From positions 1-17,449 of the forward strand of contig CAYNTS010000045.1 in the NCBI GenBank assembly GCA_964400495.1: 17,449 nucleotides of DNA. The letters run 5' to 3'. Positions 6,859 through 12,774 of this stretch are shown one piece after another. How positions within the stretch are numbered: position 1 is the first letter of the stretch; each line of letters starts with the position of its first letter. The DNA is from CAYNTS01 sp964400495. Its GTDB lineage: Bacteria > Fidelibacterota > Marinisomatia > SCGC-AAA003-L08 > D37C17. A program made the translations under genes and the position numbers. The notes under the pieces were generated by a model. It was given only the letters and a program-made list of their open reading frames with translations. It searched no databases and was not told the DNA's origin.

Positions 6859-8091
6859 ATGTCAAAACGAGTTGTTATTACCGGTATGGGGGTTCTATCC
6901 CCCATCGGTAACAGCACCCCCCTATTTTGGGATGGTCTTCAATCAGGGAAAAATGGTATTGATAGAATCACCCTATTCGATTCATCTGATTTTTCAGTAC
7001 ATTTAGGCGGAGAGGTAACAATCCAATTGGATGAATTTATTCATCCCAAAGAATTAAATCGAATGGATCGCTACACAGCTTTTGCTATTGTAGCTGCACG
7101 CGAGGCAATTAAACAATCAAAACTAGATGATGATTCCATTGATAAAAATCAAGTTGGAGTAATTATTGGTTCTGGAGTCGGTGGAATTAAAACTTTCGAA
7201 GACCAACATTCAAGACTTCTTAAAAGCCCTCGAAGAGTGAGTCCATTTTTTATTCCATCCATGATTTCTGATATTGCTTCTGGACATGTTTCCATTGAGT
7301 ATGGATTTAAGGGACCCAACTATTCAGTTGTCTCTGCATGTGCAACAGGGTCACATTCAATTGGTGATGCATTTAGATTAATAAAATATGGTGATGCAAA
7401 AGCAATTGTTTCGGGTGGAGCAGAAGCAAGTATTACACCCATTTCAATAGCAGGTTTTTCCAATATGAAAGCATTGACAAAAAATCCTGATAAAAATACA
7501 GCATGCAGACCTTTTGATGCAAACCGAGATGGTTTTGTAATGGGTGAAGGTTCAGGTATTGTTGTGCTCGAGGATTTGAAACATGCACTCGAACGAGGTG
7601 CACACATCTTGGCTGAAATTGTTGGCTATGGTGCAACAGCAGATGCATATCATTTAACAACTCCTGCTCCAGGTGGTGAAGGTGCAGTTCGAGCAATGAA
7701 CCGTGCTATTGAAGATGCTGGAATCAGTTCAAATGAAGTAAACTATATCAATGCACATGGTACTTCTACTCCTTATAATGACAAAAATGAAACAGCTGCA
7801 ATTCGAACTGTTTTTGGTGAACATGCTGAAAATTTATGTGTAAGCTCTACAAAATCTATGACAGGTCATTTGCTAGGAGCAGCTGGTGCTATTGAATCAA
7901 TTGCTAGTATAATGGCAATCCAAAATTCTACAATTCCACCAACCATTAATTACTCTGATATTGATGAAAACTGTACCCTTAATTATGTACCAAATGAAGC
8001 TATTCAAACAGAAGTAAATTATGCAATGTCAAATACATTTGGATTTGGTGGACATAATGCTGTTTTATTATTCAAAAAATACATATCTTGA
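6859..8091 (+). CDS. fabF: Beta-ketoacyl-ACP synthase II, FabF
   Basis: 410 residues (E. coli FabF 413). It elongates acyl-ACP with malonyl-ACP. The Cys-His-His centre is complete: Cys161 (SACATGSH), His300 (NAHGTST) and His337 (SMTGHLLGAAG), with the conserved Lys332. The N-terminus KRVVITGMGVLSPIG and C-terminal NTFGFGGHNAVL (392-403) are typical of FabF. AGGA lies 7 nt before the ATG, in the end of acpP. The stop TGA overlaps the putative TTG start of rnc. No fabB/fabA pair is present in the window, so FabF may be the main elongating synthase, but the rest of the genome is unseen. Confidence 0.97.
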   Translation: MSKRVVITGMGVLSPIGNSTPLFWDGLQSGKNGIDRITLFDSSDFSVHLGGEVTIQLDEFIHPKELNRMDRYTAFAIVAAREAIKQSKLDDDSIDKNQVGVIIGSGVGGIKTFEDQHSRLLKSPRRVSPFFIPSMISDIASGHVSIEYGFKGPNYSVVSACATGSHSIGDAFRLIKYGDAKAIVSGGAEASITPISIAGFSNMKALTKNPDKNTACRPFDANRDGFVMGEGSGIVVLEDLKHALERGAHILAEIVGYGATADAYHLTTPAPGGEGAVRAMNRAIEDAGISSNEVNYINAHGTSTPYNDKNETAAIRTVFGEHAENLCVSSTKSMTGHLLGAAGAIESIASIMAIQNSTIPPTINYSDIDENCTLNYVPNEAIQTEVNYAMSNTFGFGGHNAVLLFKKYIS

Positions 8092-8798
8092 TTTATTTAA
8101 AGAGAATATTTAAAGACCAAAAACACATTACACCTGAAATACGGAAATTTGAAAAAATACTAAACTACCGTTTTAAAAATATTTCTCTTTTAATTACTGC
8201 AATAACTCACAGATCAACACAATCTGACCCAGAAAATAACTACGAACGACTAGAATTTTTGGGGGACTCAATTCTTGATTATAGAATTTCAAATTGGCTA
8301 TATAAAAACAACCCAGTTGCTGATGAAGGCGAACTCACTTTCCGGAGAGCAGCATTAGTTAATAAACATTTCTTAGCAAATATGGGTAACTATTTGAATA
8401 TTTTAGATATTGTTGTTACAGATAGCGGTGTTCAATTAGAAAATGAAAAAGTGGGTGTTAAAATAATGGCTGATACTTACGAAGCTTTGGTAGGTGCAAT
8501 ATTCCTTGATGGTGGTGTTAAAAAAGCATGTGCATTTATTGACAGAACTTTAATTGTCCACTCAGATGAAGCAAAACACTACAAAAATTACAAAGGTAAA
8601 CTCATTGAACATTGTCAAAAGAAAAACTTGGGTACTCCACGATTTATTTTGAGTGAATCAGAAGGTCCTGAACACGATAAAATTTTTACAATTCAAGTTA
8701 AAATTGGAAAAGATAAAGTCTATACCGGACAAGGCACAAATAAAAAAACTGCTGAACAAAATGCTGCCAAATATGCTATGGAAGATTTTGGAATTTAA
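8088..8798 (+). CDS. rnc: Ribonuclease III
   Basis: 236-residue double-strand-specific RNase that processes rRNA precursors and structured mRNAs. The RNase III signature is ERLEFLGDSILD (53-64), with metal ligands Glu56, Asp60, Asp129 and Glu132 (MADTYEALVGAIFLDGG). A double-stranded RNA binding domain fills about 166-234, with the final KKTAEQNAA helix. The start is uncertain: TTG at 8088 overlaps the fabF stop (TTGA); no ATG occurs in frame before residue Met99, which lies beyond the first catalytic motif, and I see no ribosome site, so reinitiation after fabF is likely. It is the last gene of the fab operon, a common location. Identification is firm; the exact N-terminus is not. Confidence 0.93.
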   Translation: MIYLKRIFKDQKHITPEIRKFEKILNYRFKNISLLITAITHRSTQSDPENNYERLEFLGDSILDYRISNWLYKNNPVADEGELTFRRAALVNKHFLANMGNYLNILDIVVTDSGVQLENEKVGVKIMADTYEALVGAIFLDGGVKKACAFIDRTLIVHSDEAKHYKNYKGKLIEHCQKKNLGTPRFILSESEGPEHDKIFTIQVKIGKDKVYTGQGTNKKTAEQNAAKYAMEDFGI

Positions 8799-8865
8799 AT
8801 TGTAGCGTTTTGTGAGATTTGACCTAAACTTTCACCTTTACAAATTTTAACACTTTTTACTCAGT

Positions 8866-11025
8866 TTACACCTTTTGAAGATTCGCATATTTTGCAATGA
8901 GTTTTTTTCTCACATTTCCTTGAAAAAGAATGGTATATTTTGCTGAATCACCTTCACCTTCCACAGCTAAAATTGAACCTTTACCAAACATTTTATGATT
9001 TATTTCATCTCCAACTGAAATAAAACTTGAGGGTGACTTTGTTTTTTTATGAAATGAATTAGTCGGTTGAAATGTCCTTTTGGGAACATATTTATCAAAC
9101 ACTTTTTCAGTCGATTCTATCAGTTTTTCAGGAATTTCATTTATAAATCGTGAAACCAATGTTGGTATAGGTGGTCCGCCAAATCGCCTTCGATTATTTG
9201 CATATGATAGAAACACCTTTTTCTCTGCACGCGTTACAGCAACATAAAAAAGTCGACGCTCCTCATCCATTTCTCGTTCTTCCACTAGACTACCACCAAG
9301 TGGAAACAAGCCATCTTCCAAACCACATACCAATACAACAGGAAATTCAAGCCCTTTAGAACTATGAATTGTCATCATAGATACTGCTGAATCACCTTCA
9401 TTCCACCTATCGATATCTGTTAACAAAGATACCTCTTCTAAAAAGTCTCTTAAATTTGAATCATCCTTATTCTCCACAAATTCAGTGATACTTGTAACCA
9501 ACTCTTCAATATTATTCCATCGTTCATCTGCTTCAGGAGTACTTAAATTTTCATAGTAACCATGAAGTTCAGTGGAATCAATAATTTCAGTACAAATTTC
9601 GTAGGCATTTCGCATTTCCATCATATCATGGATTCGCTTCATCATACCACGGAAGGATGCCAAACTCGATTTTTGTTTTGGTCCGATTTGTAGTTTATCT
9701 AAATGTTCAAGAGATTCAAAAAGCGATAGGTTGTGGTCTTGTGCAAAATCTTTCAATTTTTGGATAGTAGTATTCCCAAGCCCCCTAGCTGGAAAATTAA
9801 TGACTCGCTCAAAGCTAATTGAATCATTCGGATTGACCAATAATTTCAAATATGCCAATACATCTTTTATTTCTTTTCGTTCATAAAATTTGACCCCACC
9901 TATTATTTGATATGGAACACCTTGACGTCGAAATTCATCCTCAATTACACGACTTTGTGCATTGGTGCGATACAAAATAACGATATCATTAAAAGTATTT
10001 TTCTGAAGTGGATATTCTTTTTGAATTACTTTTAATATTTGTTTCGCTTCATCTCGTTCATCAAAACAATCGATGATTTTTACAGGGTCACCCGAATCAT
10101 TTTCTGTCCATAATTTCTTTTCTGCACGTGATTTATTATTAGAAACAACCGCCCATGCAGAATCCAAAATAGTTTGAGTTGAGCGATAATTTTGTTCCAA
10201 TTTAATCACTGTTGAATCCCCAAAGTGCTTTTCGAACTCAAGGATATTTTTGATATCTGCACCTCTCCAACCATAAATTGATTGATCATCATCACCCACC
10301 ACGCAAATATCCCTATGTTCTTTACTGATTGAATAGACAAGCTCGAATTGAGGTTTATTTGTATCTTGGTATTCATCTACTAGCACGTACTTATACTGGT
10401 TTTGGTATTGTTGTAATTTTTCAGGAAATTCTTTAAAAAGTTCTATTGGTTTTAATAGTAAATCATCAAAGTCAAGAGCGTTATTTGTTTTGAGTAATGT
10501 TTGATACCTTAAGTAGATATCGCTTAATTTTTCATCCATAAACCCATCAGCAAACTCTTTGAGTTGATTGGGTGAAATCATTTGATTTTTTATACCACTA
10601 ATTTTGGATTGAAATGATTTTGGATCAAATTGTTTTGGGTCTAAATTCAATTCTTTCACAACTTGTTTAACAAGTGATTTTGAATCTGTTGAATCATAAA
10701 TTCCAAAGTCTCGTGTGTAACCCAAAAGTGGAATATCCCTTCTCAACATTCGTGCTGAAATAGAATGAAATGTCCCCACACTCATTTTACTTGCATCTGT
10801 AGATAATAATTGTTGAACACGCTCTTTCATTTCACCTGCTGCCTTGTTTGTAAATGTAACAGCAAGAATATTTTCGGGTGCTAAACCAATTTCTTCAATG
10901 AGATATGCAATTTTATGGGTTAATACTCTAGTTTTTCCGCTCCCAGCACCTGCAAAAATTAAAATGGGACCTCCAATTGTTTCTACAGCTTTGCGTTGTT
11001 TTGGGTTCAATGTTTCAAGATTCAC
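8866..11025 (-). CDS. pcrA: ATP-dependent 3'-5' DNA helicase, PcrA/UvrD type
   Basis: 719 residues, matching PcrA and UvrD (about 720). This superfamily 1A helicase works in nucleotide-excision and mismatch repair and strips proteins such as RecA from DNA. Motifs in order: I AGAGSGKT (25-32), Ia TFTNKAA (57-63), II VDEYQD (216-221), III QSIYGWRGA (248-256), IV QNYRS (278-282), V TIHSSKGLEF (552-561), VI VAVTRAEK (595-602). Residues about 668-719 form the small C-terminal Tudor-like domain (GDEINHKMFGKGSI) that binds RNA polymerase in PcrA/UvrD and is absent from Rep. The start is GTG 11025, overlapping the mltG stop by 1 nt, with AAGG very close upstream. PcrA and UvrD cannot be separated by motifs alone. 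It converges with rnc across a 67-bp gap lacking a clear terminator. Confidence 0.94.
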   Translation of the reverse strand: MNLETLNPKQRKAVETIGGPILIFAGAGSGKTRVLTHKIAYLIEEIGLAPENILAVTFTNKAAGEMKERVQQLLSTDASKMSVGTFHSISARMLRRDIPLLGYTRDFGIYDSTDSKSLVKQVVKELNLDPKQFDPKSFQSKISGIKNQMISPNQLKEFADGFMDEKLSDIYLRYQTLLKTNNALDFDDLLLKPIELFKEFPEKLQQYQNQYKYVLVDEYQDTNKPQFELVYSISKEHRDICVVGDDDQSIYGWRGADIKNILEFEKHFGDSTVIKLEQNYRSTQTILDSAWAVVSNNKSRAEKKLWTENDSGDPVKIIDCFDERDEAKQILKVIQKEYPLQKNTFNDIVILYRTNAQSRVIEDEFRRQGVPYQIIGGVKFYERKEIKDVLAYLKLLVNPNDSISFERVINFPARGLGNTTIQKLKDFAQDHNLSLFESLEHLDKLQIGPKQKSSLASFRGMMKRIHDMMEMRNAYEICTEIIDSTELHGYYENLSTPEADERWNNIEELVTSITEFVENKDDSNLRDFLEEVSLLTDIDRWNEGDSAVSMMTIHSSKGLEFPVVLVCGLEDGLFPLGGSLVEEREMDEERRLFYVAVTRAEKKVFLSYANNRRRFGGPPIPTLVSRFINEIPEKLIESTEKVFDKYVPKRTFQPTNSFHKKTKSPSSFISVGDEINHKMFGKGSILAVEGEGDSAKYTILFQGNVRKKLIAKYANLQKV

Positions 11026-12038
11026 TATCCTTTTCTCTTCTTTCGCTTAGCTCTATTATGCTCATCATTCGTTTTAGTAAAAATATGTCTTCCTTTCCCA
11101 TCAGCAACAAAATAAAAGTATTGTGATTGCTTGGGTTTAACTGCTGCTTTCAACGCAGAAATTCCTGGATTGTTAATAGGTCCGGGTGGTAATCCTTTAT
11201 ATTTATAGGTATTATATGGACTATCAATTTTTAAATCTTTGTGAAATAGTCGCCTGTTTTTCCCGGGTATTATATATTGAATTGTGGGATCAGCTTGTAA
11301 TTTCATATTTTTTCTTAATCTATTATGGTACACAGATGAAATTGTACTCATCTCATCATCGAACACAGCTTCCCCTTGTATAATTGATGCCATTGTAACT
11401 GCTTCCAAAGGTGAAAATTGAATAGATTTTGCATCATCACGAATGTTAGCATTATAATTATGCATAAATTGATTAAATAGAATTTGAATAATTTCCTCTT
11501 CAGTATATGTAGTTAGAAAAATATACGTATCTGGAAACAAAAAACCCTCGAGTGATGGTGCATCAATTCCGAGTGAATGAACAAAATTATAATCGTGACA
11601 TAAACTAATAAACTTAAACAGATTGATATTTAGCTTTAGTTTTAACTCATCTGCAATTTGCTCAAGTGTCCACCCTTCTAACAGTGTAATTTTCACCCTA
11701 TGTTTATTTGGGGTAGTAATTAACTTAATCAAATTTTGCATTTCAGAAATGCCTTTAAATGTGTACCGTCCGGGAATAATATTTTTGTCATTAAATGTGA
11801 TTTGCATTGCTACTTTAAACACAGTTTTATTTGAAATACATGTACTATTTTTTAGAATTTCAGCAACTTCAACAACAGATGCACCTTTAGGAATTGTTAC
11901 AACTGAAGATGGATTATCGCAATCAATATCCCATGATAAAATAATGGTATAAAAAGAAGTTATTCCAATTATACAGATCAGTAAAAATAATAATACACCT
12001 TTAATGAGTATTGGTTTTGTTTTTTGCCCTTCTGACAT
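11025..12038 (-). CDS. mltG: Endolytic murein transglycosylase, MltG (YceG)
   Basis: 337 residues, near E. coli MltG (340). It cuts nascent glycan strands inside the chain and so ends peptidoglycan polymerisation. One N-terminal transmembrane helix (about 10-34) anchors it with the rest outside the cytoplasm; a LysM-like part (about 45-115) precedes the YceG catalytic domain, with EGFLFPDTY (164-172), ASIIQGEA (217-224), LQADPTIQY (247-255), SPYNTY (273-278) and GLPPGPINNPG (282-292). The catalytic Glu223 matches E. coli Glu218. The neighbouring position, usually Glu (ASIxEKE), is Gln221 here. It is the first gene of the mltG-pcrA pair. No frameshift or truncation is seen. Confidence 0.93.
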   Translation of the reverse strand: MSEGQKTKPILIKGVLLFLLICIIGITSFYTIILSWDIDCDNPSSVVTIPKGASVVEVAEILKNSTCISNKTVFKVAMQITFNDKNIIPGRYTFKGISEMQNLIKLITTPNKHRVKITLLEGWTLEQIADELKLKLNINLFKFISLCHDYNFVHSLGIDAPSLEGFLFPDTYIFLTTYTEEEIIQILFNQFMHNYNANIRDDAKSIQFSPLEAVTMASIIQGEAVFDDEMSTISSVYHNRLRKNMKLQADPTIQYIIPGKNRRLFHKDLKIDSPYNTYKYKGLPPGPINNPGISALKAAVKPKQSQYFYFVADGKGRHIFTKTNDEHNRAKRKKRKG

Positions 12039-12149
12039 AGTGCAAAAGTTATTAGGTATTCTATTTCATTATCAATAATTAGATTTTATTTTTAATTTTA
12101 AGAATTATACTTGCATTAGGTAATTTTATGCCTGTAATTTTCGTGCCTT

Positions 12150-12380
12150 GTGAGTAGTCAGTTTAAGAAAAATAAACACTTGTTTGATTCTTGGTCTTTC
12201 GGGAAAACAAACTACTTGCTTTTTGGAATAGGACTCGCAGTTATTGCTTTGGGATATGTGTTAATGGCAACAGGTGAAACTACAAGTTTTCAGTCTGTTA
12301 AGTTATCACCAATAATACTTTTTATAGGATATTGTGTAATAATTCCAGCTGCAATTTTAGTAAAGTCCAAAGACCAATAA
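12150..12380 (+). CDS. Small two-helix membrane protein, probable DUF3098 family
   Basis: 76 residues: a basic cytoplasmic N-terminus, a SFGKTNY segment (16-22), one hydrophobic helix (about 20-41), a short polar loop, a second helix (about 53-72) and a KSKDQ tail. The FGK-NY start into a first helix ending GYVLMATG resembles DUF3098 proteins of Bacteroidota, whose function is unknown; I recall such genes near ftsX and uppP, but neither is here. The start is GTG 12150 with no ribosome site; an in-frame TTG at codon 11 is the alternative. A TATACT at 12106-12111 could be its -10. It is divergent from mltG and 9 nt before tRNA-Asp, so the two may share a transcript ending at 12507. Confidence 0.7.
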   Translation: MSSQFKKNKHLFDSWSFGKTNYLLFGIGLAVIALGYVLMATGETTSFQSVKLSPIILFIGYCVIIPAAILVKSKDQ

Positions 12381-12389
12381 ATTAATATT

Positions 12390-12464
12390 GGGGTGGTAGT
12401 TCAACTTGGTTAGAGCACCGGCCTGTCACGCCGGAAGTTGCGGGTTCGATTCCCGTCCATCCCG
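12390..12464 (+). tRNA. tRNA-Asp (anticodon GTC)
   Basis: 75-nt cloverleaf. The acceptor stem GGGGTGG (12390-12396) pairs with CCATCCC (12457-12463) through one G-U pair, with discriminator G at 12464. The anticodon stem CCGGC/GCCGG (12418-12422, 12430-12434) encloses loop CTGTCAC with anticodon GTC at 12425-12427. The T arm has the TTCGATT loop. The 3' CCA is not encoded and must be added after transcription. Confidence 0.97.
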
Positions 12465-12475
12465 CTCTCTTAAAG

Positions 12476-12507
12476 CCCTTAACTTACTTGATAGTTAGGG
12501 GTTTTTT
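12476..12507 (+). terminator. Intrinsic terminator after tRNA-Asp
   Basis: CCCTTAACT (12476-12484) pairs with AGTTAGGGG (12493-12501) with one G-U pair around an 8-nt loop, followed by six T (12502-12507). It lies 11 nt after the tRNA and probably ends transcription of the small membrane gene plus tRNA. Confidence 0.85.
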
Positions 12508-12714
12508 AATACCCTGAACGCATAGTACATTATGTTAAAACTGACCTGTGGCCTGCCCCCATAGTTTAGACCACTTTCTGAGTTAGTATTGTATTTATTT
12601 ATGTTATTCATTTGTTTAATTACGAAAATTTTATCTAATTGTTCTGTTTAAAGATAGCTAACCTCGGGTGCAGGTAAATAAACAAATACAATCAATTAAA
12701 ATTCACATTAAATA
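12508..12714. other. Non-coding gap with possible insertion-sequence relic
   Basis: No supported gene. At 12551-12572 the string GCCTGCCCCCATAGTTTAGA resembles, from memory, terminal inverted repeats of IS3-family elements. Reading the other strand inwards from 12674, CCTGCACCCGAGGTTAG is loosely similar. Outside or overlapping these, a 15-bp inverted repeat with 14 matches (12588-12602 and 12678-12692, ATTGTATTTATTTAT type) is present. No transposase sequence remains. The relic reading is an inference. Confidence 0.3.
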
Positions 12715-12752
12715 AAACAAAAGGGCAAACATTTACGTTCGCCCTTTTGTTT
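12715..12752 (-). terminator. Strong hairpin terminator after the surface-protein gene
   Basis: Perfect 12-bp inverted repeat AAACAAAAGGGC (12715-12726) and GCCCTTTTGTTT (12741-12752), with a 14-nt centre in which AAC/GTT can extend the stem past one mismatch. On the minus strand the hairpin is followed by a T-rich stretch (TTTTATTT). It begins 22 nt after the stop of the gene at 12775 and fits a factor-independent terminator, possibly bidirectional. Confidence 0.85.
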
Positions 12753-12774
12753 ATCATTTCATTAATCTAAAGAA

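Noticed and set aside
8799..8865. Convergent terminator between rnc and pcrA
   Set aside because: T-rich stretches are present but I found no stem of useful length, so no terminator was called.
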